Origin: Kordia sp050633145
GTDB lineage: Bacteria > Bacteroidota > Bacteroidia > Flavobacteriales > Flavobacteriaceae
Reading direction: 5' to 3'
Assembly: GCF_050633145.1 (NCBI RefSeq)
Contig: NZ_JBOEFY010000040.1
Span: forward strand, 124,001 to 188,000
Length of the DNA: 64,000 nt
In this document: piece by piece, positions 56,501 through 64,000 of the stretch
How the letters are laid out: the number at the start of each line of letters is the position of its first letter
Position numbering within the stretch: the first letter of the stretch is position 1
The notes under the pieces: generated by a model
Told to the model about the DNA's origin: nothing
Databases searched by the model: none
The model's input: the letters and a program-made list of their open reading frames with translations, nothing else
Program-made: the position numbers and the translations under genes

Positions 56501-57482
56501 TCCAAACTCCTAAAATAGCTTCTACCATTCCGATAGATCGAGACAACATCATTCCAAAAAGATCATCTTTTTGTGCATTGTATTTGTCTACTAAAAACGC
56601 AGCTATTTGATTTGATTTTAACGCTAATTCGCCATACGTAGCCGTTTGATCGTTGTGTTTTAAAGCAACTTTACTTGTGTATAGTTTTGATTGTTCATCA
56701 ATAAGTTCGAGCGTATTTTTTTCTAATGAAAAGTAGCTTCTTGGCTCATTGATGTTTGCTAAAATAGCTTGTTCAGTAGTTCCACTTCTTTGCAAGTTTT
56801 TTACTGGTTCATAGGTTTTTGCTATGACTTCGCTTAGCAAGGTTTTGAAGTTTTCGCCCAATAACTCCAGAACTCTCGGCGCATACATTTCACCTTTTAC
56901 TTGTATTTTTAGATATGGGTTTTCCGCATCTAATACAAATTGAAAAAATGTGTTTACATGTGCCTCAAGTTCTGTTGCTATTTCTTTGGTGTTAACCACA
57001 AAACCAAATTGGGAGAGGTTATTCAGTACGTTTTCATCTTCAACTAGTGCTGTGATTTCTTCCCAAGAGAGTACATACTTTAGCTGTTGCGCAAGCATGT
57101 TTTTTTGAGTAGAGAACAGTTGTTTAAAGTGATCGTCTGAATTAATCTCAGGCTGGATAAAAAAGATTTTTTCGCTATTCTTAAATTGTTGGAATTGGTT
57201 TAAAGGAGAAAGGAAAAAAGGGACCTCTTTGTAATCAATTAATAACTTGCTAATAACATTTAAAAAATAGTTATGAAGTAATACTTCAGAGTTATTACAT
57301 AGTTTTTTTACTGCTGTAATATCTGTTGTATTCAAGTTTATTTTTAAACTTGTATTGCCCTTTTCTCCTCTCAATTGAATTCCTCCAAAAAAAGAAGATG
57401 CGTTTAGTTCTGCAATTTCTTGCATGTTTTTTGACCAAAACTCTTCTGTCTTTGCCTGTCGTAAGATTGCCTCTCTGTCCAT
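53517..57482 (-). CDS. NRPS, partial C-A(Dab-like)-T-C
   Basis: This 1321-residue protein starts with roughly 220 residues resembling only the C-terminal lobe of a C domain (KTEEFWSKNMQEIAEL, then NTFFQFVLD and NFKTLLSEVI); the HHxxxDG lobe is missing. The A domain has YTSGSTGKPKG near 414 and the hand-read code D-I-W-E-I-N-T-D-D-K, similar to the diaminobutyrate code DIWELTADDK. T domain LGGHSLKL near 802; full C domain HHIIGDG near 994. The condensation into this module is probably done by the C domain that ends the preceding protein (58945-63678). The tail is basic (LKLKSIKANAI). It begins one base after the aminotransferase stop. Confidence 0.92.
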   Translation of the reverse strand: MDREAILRQAKTEEFWSKNMQEIAELNASSFFGGIQLRGEKGNTSLKINLNTTDITAVKKLCNNSEVLLHNYFLNVISKLLIDYKEVPFFLSPLNQFQQFKNSEKIFFIQPEINSDDHFKQLFSTQKNMLAQQLKYVLSWEEITALVEDENVLNNLSQFGFVVNTKEIATELEAHVNTFFQFVLDAENPYLKIQVKGEMYAPRVLELLGENFKTLLSEVIAKTYEPVKNLQRSGTTEQAILANINEPRSYFSLEKNTLELIDEQSKLYTSKVALKHNDQTATYGELALKSNQIAAFLVDKYNAQKDDLFGMMLSRSIGMVEAILGVWKAGSAYVPVGTELPDENVVQIIENSQFNAIITDNEAVVTQLARLNVSVPVIHLKKDAATIASYSTEELQIPINDNDLAYVIYTSGSTGKPKGVMIEHLGMLNHIGAKLTETNITKDSVVAQNAPHTFDISVWQLIAPLVVGATGIIYDNETIIDIKEFVSRLEEDQISILELVPSYLLEMLFHIEQEDANIQLALTILILNAETLTKSMVERWLTLYPKIPIVNTYGATEVSDDTSHYVMSTVPTSYSVPVMDFPIQNFEVHIVDENFRKVPIGVQGEILLAGPCVGRGYFNDPERTAKAYLQGPVEGITNCERIYKTGDLGRYMPDGTMEFVGRNDNQVKISGHRIELDAIENITAGIEGIINAKAVAHTDKQFIALYYLADTAVEKSIIEETILQKLPKYMLPSAIVHMTNFPLTTNGKIDKKALPDPLQYLQNDTSAYVAPGTETQEKIVAIWQEVLNVEKVGVNDHFFELGGHSLKLMRLKNEYHKEFSVNIKIKEFFENATLKAHAAIIDAAENDVYVAIKKIPEATSYEVSNGQKRLWIVSQIPNASSAYNMPYRVYLDGSYNIENLEKAIHATIDRHETLRTVFKVNENGELRQVIQSTTETNFNITRLDFREIKDIPGAVEEYITHDTHRMFDLENGPLFRATLIRTTDENYLFYYNIHHIIGDGWSTKILVEDVMRFYQQFQNGNNEEVSALTIQYKDYVNWENEQVASGKYIRHQNYWTKQFSGKIPQIEFPEQKKRPATRSYAGYALGLYISEENTNKLKDFCNENDGSLFMGMLAVWNVLIHKYTKETDIIIGSPVVGREHADLKNQIGFYMNTLALRNNINPNDDFNTVFQKIKRNTLESYDHQMYPFDAIIEDIALQTERNRNPLYDIMFSYHNIEENKQTGIQVFSKDVIDLGFVKSKIDLLINGMEVGNQLYLEINYDSDLFEMSMMKRLLRNYNQLLAEVLSNSTESIQNIKYQKESIKQFKKNNLLKLKSIKANAI

Positions 57483-57483
57483 T

Positions 57484-58842
57484 TTATACTGTAAGTTTTT
57501 TAGATTCGGATACTACTTCTTTTAAGCAGTCTCTCATTACATCTACGATTTCGTCTAATTGTTCTTCATTTATTGTTAGTGGTGGCGTAACGAGAATATG
57601 ATCTCCCGCTTTTCCATCTACTGATCCACTTCCTGGATATAAAACCACTCCTTTTTCAATAGCTTTTTCGCCTATTTTTTTAGAGAGTTTCATTTCTGAT
57701 GGAAATGGTGCTTTGGTTACTTTGTCTTGTACCAATTCTATTCCGCACTGTAATCCTACACCGCGTACATCACCTACGATATCAAATTCGTATAGTGTTT
57801 CTAGTTTTTGTTTGAATAGTTTCCCCATGAATTTAGAGCGTGCTACTAATTGCTCGCGTTCCATGATGTCTAATACTTGATTTCCAACTCTTGCTCCCAT
57901 TGGGTTACACGCAAAAGTGTGTCCGCCTAAGAATGCTGATTTGGTATCAATTAATGGTTGTACTACTTTTTCGGAAGCAATGACTGCCGATAATGGGAAA
58001 TAACCTCCGCTAATTCCTTTTCCAGAAGCGATAATATCTGGTGTAATACCGAAGTTGTTGATTCCGAAGTTTTCACCAGTTCTACCAAACCCAGAAAGAA
58101 TTTCATCTGAGATGAATAAGATTCCGTATTTTTCACAGATGTATTTGATTCCTTTAAAGTAGTTTTTTGGTGGTGGCACTGCACCTAAAGCTGCTGCAAT
58201 TACAGGTTCTGCAATGAATGCCGCTACCGTTTCTGGTCCTGTTTTTACGATGGCGTTTTCAAATTCTTCCAGCAATTCTTGCGTGTATTCTTCTTCACTT
58301 AAATCTGCTGGTTTTCTGTATGAGTATGCTGCCGATATGTGTGGAAAGTTGTGTAGCCATTTGTCATATAAACCACGACGCGCTTTCATTCCTCCAACAT
58401 CTAGCGTAAATACTGAGTTTCCGTGATAGGTTTTCCATCGTGAAATGATTTTAAATCGCGAATTATCACCTCTTAATTGGTGATATTGCAATGCAAGTTT
58501 GATGGCATTTTCAACAGCTTCTGTTCCGCTCATTACGGTCCAAGCTTTGGTGAAACCTTCTGGTGCAAATTCTGTTAGTCTTTGCAAATATCCTTCTACT
58601 ACGTCGCTGTTGAAAGCATGTGTAGGAAGTACTGTAATTTTTGATATTTGATCTGCCATGACTTCTACCATTTCTTCTCTACCATGTCCAATGTTGGACA
58701 CTGAAGAAGATCCGGAAGAGCCGTCTAAATATCTTTTTCCGTTGGTATCATATAAGTAGATACCTTTTCCATGTGTGATTTTTGGATATGTCCTAGTCAT
58801 ATCTGGACACACAGCCATCGAATGAATTAATGGTTTAATCAT
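57484..58842 (-). CDS. Class III PLP-dependent aminotransferase
   Basis: This 452-residue protein has the class III hallmarks: IYLYDTNGKRYLDGSSG, NIGHG, MSGTEAVENAIKLAL, SDEILSGFGRTG and the PLP-binding Lys in IIASGKGISGGYFP. It belongs with omega-amino-acid, DAPA or diaminobutyrate transaminases. The next gene encodes an A domain with a diaminobutyrate-like code, so it may supply 2,4-diaminobutyrate from aspartate semialdehyde, although the sequence does not look like a typical EctB. Making a beta- or omega-amino acid for the unusual module at 33634-38217 is another possibility. It follows an NRPS by 102 bases. Confidence 0.9.
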   Translation of the reverse strand: MIKPLIHSMAVCPDMTRTYPKITHGKGIYLYDTNGKRYLDGSSGSSSVSNIGHGREEMVEVMADQISKITVLPTHAFNSDVVEGYLQRLTEFAPEGFTKAWTVMSGTEAVENAIKLALQYHQLRGDNSRFKIISRWKTYHGNSVFTLDVGGMKARRGLYDKWLHNFPHISAAYSYRKPADLSEEEYTQELLEEFENAIVKTGPETVAAFIAEPVIAAALGAVPPPKNYFKGIKYICEKYGILFISDEILSGFGRTGENFGINNFGITPDIIASGKGISGGYFPLSAVIASEKVVQPLIDTKSAFLGGHTFACNPMGARVGNQVLDIMEREQLVARSKFMGKLFKQKLETLYEFDIVGDVRGVGLQCGIELVQDKVTKAPFPSEMKLSKKIGEKAIEKGVVLYPGSGSVDGKAGDHILVTPPLTINEEQLDEIVDVMRDCLKEVVSESKKLTV

Positions 58843-58944
58843 AATGATTTAGCTTTTTATAGTTAATAAATTTTCTTTCTTTTTAGAGAAAGCGTTCCCT
58901 TGTCATCTAAGTAATGACCGCATCATTTTTTATGTAAGTTGTGA

Positions 58945-61900
58945 TTAGAAGTTTTCTTCTAGTTCTGCAAATAGTGCATCTGAGAAACTCATTTCTGGCT
59001 CGTAAGCATCTTCGTAGTTGAATGTGCCTAATGTGAGTGTATCAAATTCGTCGATACTTGTTGTGAGTGTTTCTGCTATTTTGACAAATCTGTCTTTTAA
59101 TAGTTCTATTTGAGATTCTTCATACAGCGCATTGTTATACGTTAATACGCAGGTAATTTTTTGATCATTTTCAAAGAATTCCATCGATAAGTCAAACTGA
59201 CAAGGAACGTTGTATGTGTATTCTGTTTCATTGTAAAAAGCTTCTGTTTCTGCATTGTTTGTTGCTGCATTTTTACTGTGATATTCTACCAATACATTGA
59301 ACAATCCTGAATACGATGAGTCGTATGTGTACTTTGCATCTTCTATTACTTTTTCTAACGGATACCATGAGTTTGAGTTTATGGTAAGTACCGTGTTTTT
59401 GAGTTGATTGTAAAACTCTTGTAATGTTAGAGATTCATCTGCAGTAGCGACAACAGGCAAGTTATTTACATAGAAACCTATTTGCTCGCTAAGTTCTTCG
59501 TGCGTTCTGGTTGAGAATGACGACCCTACCATGATGTTTTTGTCTCCGAGATATTGATACATGAGTGTATTTACTAAGAATACAAACGAGATATACATGG
59601 TTCCATCGGATGCTGTTGTGATTTCCTGAAAACCATTTTTGATTTCTTTTGGAAGATCAAATTGTATGATGTTTCCGTTAGACTGAAAGTTTTCCGGTCG
59701 TTTTTTCTCGAATGGAAATTTTACTTTCGTCACATTGTTTTCGAATGTTTCTTTCCAATAGTCAGAAATATCATTGACTGCATCTGTTTCAAACATTTTT
59801 AATTGCCAAGCCACATAGTCTTTGTATTGAATACGTAATGGAGCTTCGTCAATTGATTTCCCTTCTTCAAGTAATTGATAATATCTTGAAACTTCATCTC
59901 CTAGTATTTCCATAGATGCACCATCGTTAATTAGGTGATGCATGCAATAGTATAGGATGAATTTGTTTGCTTCTAATTGTAAAAAACCTACACGAACTAA
60001 CGGTCCGTTTTGCAGATCGAAAGGCGTATAGAATTTTGCTTTTAGATATGCTTCAACATCTGTGAATTGGTATTTTTCTTCTTGTAAGTTTTTGTGATCA
60101 ATTTTAAATTTGAAATCTTCTATTGGAATAATCCATTGTTTTACATCGCCTTGTTGTTCTTCTTTGAACACCGTTCGTAGTACTTCGTGTTTTTCGAGTA
60201 CTTTCCAAACTGCTTTGTGAAATGTTTCAAGGTTCATTTGTCCATCAAACTCTAGCGTTGTTGGCATGTTATACGCTATCGATGCTTTTTCATCTTGCGA
60301 TAGTAACCAAATTCGCTTTTGTTCAAAAGAGATTGGATAGCTTTCTTGCTCAGCTACTTTTTCTATTTGAATGAATTTTTCTTTTTTAGATGATCTAATC
60401 AAACGTGTATGTGAAGCAATATCTGAATGACTAAATATGTCTTTTAGTGTTACTTTGACTCCAAATACTTTGTTGTACATGTTCACCAAACGAATCGATT
60501 TTAAACTACTCGCGCCTAGTAAGAAGAAGTCTTCTTTGACTCCAACTTTTTCAAGTTGCAATACTTCTTGCCAAATTTTAACCAGCTTCTCTTCCATTTC
60601 ATTTCTAGGCGCTACATATTCGCTACCGCTAGAAAGTTTTAAGTTTTTAGGATTTGGTAGATTTTTTCGATCTATTTTTCCTGTAGCCGTTAATGGAAAT
60701 TCTTCAAGTTGTACATAGTATGCAGGAAGCATGTAGTTTGGTAACTTTTTGCTGAGTTGATCGCGTAATTCTTCTGATGTAAATTCCGTTTCAGACGTAA
60801 AGTACGCTACCAATTCTTTTTCTCCTGTTTGCGTTTCTTTTGCTAATACTATGGTAGATTCAATTGTTTTTATTTGTGTTAGTACATGTTCAATTTCTCC
60901 AAGTTCTATTCGATATCCTCGTACTTTTACTTGGTTGTCTTTTCTACCAATGAATTCAATACTTCCATCGGGCATCCACTTTCCTAAATCACCAGTTTTG
61001 TATAGTTTTTTTCCTTGTTCGAAAGGGTTTTCTATAAATTTTTCTGCCGTTATTTCTGGTAAGTTTAAATATCCTCTTGCCAGTACATCTCCACTGATAC
61101 AAATTTCTCCTGTAACTCCAGTAGGCGCTATGTTTAAGAATTCATCTAAAATATAAACTCTGTAATTTGGTAATGGTTTTCCAATTGGCATATCGCCACG
61201 CCTCGTTGCCAAATCATTTGTATAGTATGACTCTATAGCGGTTACTGTAGTTTCAGTTGGTCCATATTCATTGTAAAATTTTACTGAATTTCTAGCCCAT
61301 GATTTTGCCAATTCTAACGAGCAATTGTCTCCACCAGAAATGACTCTTTTTAGAGCGCTGTATTTTCTTCTTGGAATTAATTTTAAGAAACTAGGCACAC
61401 TGTGAATGTGCGTTATGTTACTGCTCTCTATATAATCGGCTAATCTTTCTGTGTCTAATAGTAACGCTTTGTTGGCAATGCTTAGTTTGGCTCCACTTAA
61501 TAATGCGATGAATATTTGCTCTACAGAAGCATCAAATGTAATGCTTGATGATTGCAATATGTTTTCATCGGTTGTGATTCCAAATTCTTGAATTTGAGCA
61601 TATGCTAGATTGATCACTGTTTTGTGTTCAATCATTACTCCTTTTGGCGTTCCTGTACTTCCCGAAGTGTAAATAATGTATGCTAGGTTATTTGGTAACA
61701 CCTCAACATTTACTGCGGACGTACTGTAACGTTGTTCTTGGAATTTTTCTAGTAATGCTTCATTAATGATTGCTTTACATTGCGTGTCTTTTTCTATGTA
61801 ATCAATTCGCTCTTGCGGATAATCAGGTTGCACAGGTACATACGCTGCTCCTGTTTTTAATACAGCTAGTATTGCTACAATCATCCATTCGCTTCTTCCT

Positions 61901-63678
61901 AGTTGAATTGAAATAAAGTCTTCATTTTCAATCTTGTTATTTTCTAGTAAGAAATGCGCCAACTCATTCGATTTTTCATCAAGTTGTTGGTACGTAAGCG
62001 TTTTGTTTTCAAAAACTAATGCTGTAGCATTTGGTGTTTTTTGTACTTGTGTTTTAAATACATCTACAATGGTATTGTTTGTAGCATAGTCTGCTTTTGT
62101 GTTATTGAATACCGTTGTTAGTACTTCTTTTTCTTCTTCCGAAACAAAATCTATTTGAGAAATGCACGCTTCAGGTTGTGTTAGTAATGAGTGCATTAAT
62201 TGTTTGTAATGCTGCATCATTCTTTCTACGATTTCTTTGTCATAGATGTCTGAGTTGTATTCAAAGTCAAATAAGATGTTTACGCCCATTTCTTCAAAAG
62301 TGGCGTTGAGATCAAATTTTGCTCTTGTGTTTCCTACTTCAATAATTCTGTTTAGTTGCTCGTCTGTATAGTTTAACTTTACTTGATTGTCTCCATTGTT
62401 TTGAAGCACCAACATTAAATCGAATATGGTTCCTCTTGTAACATCCTTTTTGATTTTTAAATCTTCCACAAGTCTATCAAACGGATACATTTGATGGTTA
62501 TATGCTTCTAAGGTGTTTTGCTTGATACGTTGGTAAAATGTATCGAAGCTTTCAGTCGGATCTATTTGATTTCTAAATGCTAAGGTATTTACATAAAACC
62601 CTATTTGATCTTGTAATTTTTTGTGCTCTCTTCCTGCAACAGGGCTTCCAATAATAACATCTTTTTGATTGGTATATTTATAGAGTAAGATTTTAAAAAC
62701 TGCTAGTAGGCTTATAAATAAGCTCCCGCCATTTTTTTGCGAGTATTCTTTTAATAGTTTACTTGTTTCTTTGTCTATAAATGTACTTAGCAATGTACCA
62801 TTATAAGTTTGCACTTTTGGTCGAAGCTTTGTGCTTGGCATATCTAAGACAGGTAATTTTCCTGATAAACTGTCTAACCAATAACTTTTATGTTTTTTGA
62901 AAGTTTCTGTTTCTAGTTGTGCCAATTGCCAAGACGCATAGTCTTTGTATTGAATGCTTAACGCTGTATTTGCAGGTTTTGTATCAGTTACAAATGCTTC
63001 ATAGTAGACTAAAATATCTTTTCGTAATATTTCCATCGACCATCCATCACTAATGATGTGATGCATGTTGTAATAGAATACATATTCTTGCTCATGCGTT
63101 TGAATAAGTGTTGCACGTAATAAAGGACCGTTTGCTAAATCGAATTCTTTGAAAGAATCTTCTATAATATAGTTTTCAACAGCTACAACTTTGTTTATTA
63201 CGTTTGTAAAGTCTTTGTATTTGATGTCGAAATGAATGTCGTTTCTGTCTAGTATCCATTGTTTTACATCACCATTTTCATCTTCTCTAAAAACCGTACG
63301 TAATATTTCGTGTCGGTCTATGACTGCATTGACTGCTTTTTTGAAGCTTTCAATGTCGTACGCACCTTTTAATGGTACGCTTGATGGAATGTTGTATACA
63401 GACGATCCGCCATCGTATTGACTTAATACCCAAAGTCTTCGTTGTGCATCTGAGATCGGGTAGCTATTATCTGGAGAAAACGTTGCTGCTTCAATTTTTT
63501 CTTCTGACGCAGTTTCAAAACTATGATTTTCCAGGTATGCTATGATCTCTTGTTTCCTTGCTTTTACCTCCTGTAACGTATCAGGGCTAATATCTCCCTC
63601 AAAAGAAAGTTTTAGTTTCCCTTCTTTTAAGCGGAGATATATACCTTGATCAGAAAGATTTTTTATAAAATCTATCAT
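58945..63678 (-). CDS. NRPS, TubC dock-C-A(basic?)-T-C
   Basis: This 1577-residue protein starts with a TubC-type docking domain (MIDFIKNLSDQGIYLRLKEG). C domain HHIISDG near 207; A domain YTSGSTGTPKG near 674 with A4 FDASVEQIF; T domain with an unusual LGASSLKS near 1056 in which the phosphopantetheine Ser is kept; a second C domain HHLINDG near 1246. Code by hand: D-A-E-H-I-G-E-V-T-K. No known code matches exactly, but acidic residues at 239 and 322 suggest a basic amino acid such as Lys, Orn or Arg. The tail (ALFAELEENF) is acidic. Its ATG overlaps the stop of the previous NRPS (ATGA). Confidence 0.93.
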   Translation of the reverse strand: MIDFIKNLSDQGIYLRLKEGKLKLSFEGDISPDTLQEVKARKQEIIAYLENHSFETASEEKIEAATFSPDNSYPISDAQRRLWVLSQYDGGSSVYNIPSSVPLKGAYDIESFKKAVNAVIDRHEILRTVFREDENGDVKQWILDRNDIHFDIKYKDFTNVINKVVAVENYIIEDSFKEFDLANGPLLRATLIQTHEQEYVFYYNMHHIISDGWSMEILRKDILVYYEAFVTDTKPANTALSIQYKDYASWQLAQLETETFKKHKSYWLDSLSGKLPVLDMPSTKLRPKVQTYNGTLLSTFIDKETSKLLKEYSQKNGGSLFISLLAVFKILLYKYTNQKDVIIGSPVAGREHKKLQDQIGFYVNTLAFRNQIDPTESFDTFYQRIKQNTLEAYNHQMYPFDRLVEDLKIKKDVTRGTIFDLMLVLQNNGDNQVKLNYTDEQLNRIIEVGNTRAKFDLNATFEEMGVNILFDFEYNSDIYDKEIVERMMQHYKQLMHSLLTQPEACISQIDFVSEEEKEVLTTVFNNTKADYATNNTIVDVFKTQVQKTPNATALVFENKTLTYQQLDEKSNELAHFLLENNKIENEDFISIQLGRSEWMIVAILAVLKTGAAYVPVQPDYPQERIDYIEKDTQCKAIINEALLEKFQEQRYSTSAVNVEVLPNNLAYIIYTSGSTGTPKGVMIEHKTVINLAYAQIQEFGITTDENILQSSSITFDASVEQIFIALLSGAKLSIANKALLLDTERLADYIESSNITHIHSVPSFLKLIPRRKYSALKRVISGGDNCSLELAKSWARNSVKFYNEYGPTETTVTAIESYYTNDLATRRGDMPIGKPLPNYRVYILDEFLNIAPTGVTGEICISGDVLARGYLNLPEITAEKFIENPFEQGKKLYKTGDLGKWMPDGSIEFIGRKDNQVKVRGYRIELGEIEHVLTQIKTIESTIVLAKETQTGEKELVAYFTSETEFTSEELRDQLSKKLPNYMLPAYYVQLEEFPLTATGKIDRKNLPNPKNLKLSSGSEYVAPRNEMEEKLVKIWQEVLQLEKVGVKEDFFLLGASSLKSIRLVNMYNKVFGVKVTLKDIFSHSDIASHTRLIRSSKKEKFIQIEKVAEQESYPISFEQKRIWLLSQDEKASIAYNMPTTLEFDGQMNLETFHKAVWKVLEKHEVLRTVFKEEQQGDVKQWIIPIEDFKFKIDHKNLQEEKYQFTDVEAYLKAKFYTPFDLQNGPLVRVGFLQLEANKFILYYCMHHLINDGASMEILGDEVSRYYQLLEEGKSIDEAPLRIQYKDYVAWQLKMFETDAVNDISDYWKETFENNVTKVKFPFEKKRPENFQSNGNIIQFDLPKEIKNGFQEITTASDGTMYISFVFLVNTLMYQYLGDKNIMVGSSFSTRTHEELSEQIGFYVNNLPVVATADESLTLQEFYNQLKNTVLTINSNSWYPLEKVIEDAKYTYDSSYSGLFNVLVEYHSKNAATNNAETEAFYNETEYTYNVPCQFDLSMEFFENDQKITCVLTYNNALYEESQIELLKDRFVKIAETLTTSIDEFDTLTLGTFNYEDAYEPEMSFSDALFAELEENF

Positions 63679-64000
63679 ATTTCAATTTCGTTTAATTCTG
63701 TGTTTGAAGTAATTGCCTCTTGCTGTTTTTTAGCAATTTCAATTTGTGCAGCTAACTGCTCAATTGTAGGATATACAAATATGTTTTTGATACTTACATC
63801 AAGTTCAAATACAGTACTGATATCGTGGCTCATTTTAATGGCTTTTATACTGTGTCCGCCCAAGTCAAAGAAGTTGTCTTTGATTCCAATTTGTTCGAGT
63901 TGTAGTAAGTTTTGCCATATATTAACTAATTGTTGCTCTGTTTCTGTAGTTGCGGCTACATATTCAGTTCGTATGATATCTACTTCTTGTAATTCTGGTA
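63675..64000 (-). CDS. NRPS C-terminal fragment: carrier (T) domain, gene continues beyond window
   Basis: Only the C-terminal 108 residues are inside the window: the end of an A-T linker (EYVAATTETEQQLVNIWQNL), a T domain with FFDLGGHSIKAIK and an acidic tail (AITSNTELNEIEI). The tail is followed by a subunit with a TubC docking domain, which suggests that this fragment hands its product to the protein at 58945-63678. The gene starts beyond position 64000, so the cluster is larger than seen here and the first modules are unknown. Confidence 0.92.
   Translation of the reverse strand, partial: PELQEVDIIRTEYVAATTETEQQLVNIWQNLLQLEQIGIKDNFFDLGGHSIKAIKMSHDISTVFELDVSIKNIFVYPTIEQLAAQIEIAKKQQEAITSNTELNEIEI

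Noticed and set aside
19411..63678. Many + strand open frames of 60-190 codons across the NRPS genes
   Set aside because: They lie antisense to conserved NRPS domains, have no family features, and reflect the base composition of the coding strand.
1..64000. tRNA, rRNA, CRISPR arrays, insertion sequences and phage genes
   Set aside because: I looked for cloverleaf-like segments, regularly spaced repeats, transposases and integrases and saw none that I could support.

Overview
The window looks like AT-rich Bacteroidota DNA, most likely from a marine member of the Flavobacteriaceae. The evidence is a LytTR two-component pair, TAnnTTTG-type -7 promoter elements, a TonB-receptor with a carboxypeptidase-like plug extension, and many short 'GG-leader' peptides with LxLxKxxxSxL leaders. 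A genus cannot be given from sequence alone.

Left part (1-12,465, + strand): a truncated TPR/LytS-type histidine kinase with its LytTR response regulator; two tandem paralogous lipoproteins; a solitary six-cysteine GG-leader peptide; then a stress locus. The stress locus has a PAS histidine kinase with FixL-like residues, a REC-Crp fusion regulator, four tandem-domain universal stress proteins, a small eRF1-like protein, a helical protein and two paralogous lipoproteins. Three promoters there carry a TGA-N6-TCA (FNR/Crp-type) palindrome at exactly the same distance (29.5 bp) from a -7-like element. This suggests that the adjacent REC-Crp protein drives the usp genes.

Right part (12,819-64,000, all - strand, read from the right edge to the left): a nonribosomal peptide synthetase (NRPS) locus of at least 51 kb that continues beyond the window. 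In transcription order it contains the end of one NRPS; C-A-T-C; a class III aminotransferase; (half C)-A-T-C; a TauD/SyrP-like hydroxylase; (degenerate C)-A-T; a three-module C-A-T-E-C-A-T-C-A-T protein; C-A-T-C with an unusual A domain; a TonB-dependent receptor; a type II thioesterase; a small unknown protein; a cyclic-peptide-type ABC exporter; a DUF2807-like protein; an array of about 16 small GG-leader, mostly Cys-containing peptides; C-A-T-C; a secreted and membrane-anchored alpha/beta-hydrolase peptidase; two ATP-grasp-like proteins flanking a CmcI-like methyltransferase/hydroxylase-family protein; and an Sfp-type phosphopantetheinyl transferase. Hand-read A-domain codes suggest basic?, Dab-like, Asn, D-Ser, Asn, Phe, an unusual residue lacking the alpha-amino-binding Asp, and Gly.

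The most unusual feature is the peptide array. These peptides look like ribosomal natural-product precursors (conserved leaders, GG site, hypervariable cores with a recurring C-x6-C motif), yet they lie inside an NRPS operon-like locus and no recognisable RiPP maturase (LanB/LanC, radical SAM, C39 peptidase) is visible in the window. The ATP-grasp pair is the only plausible local modification enzyme, and that is inference.
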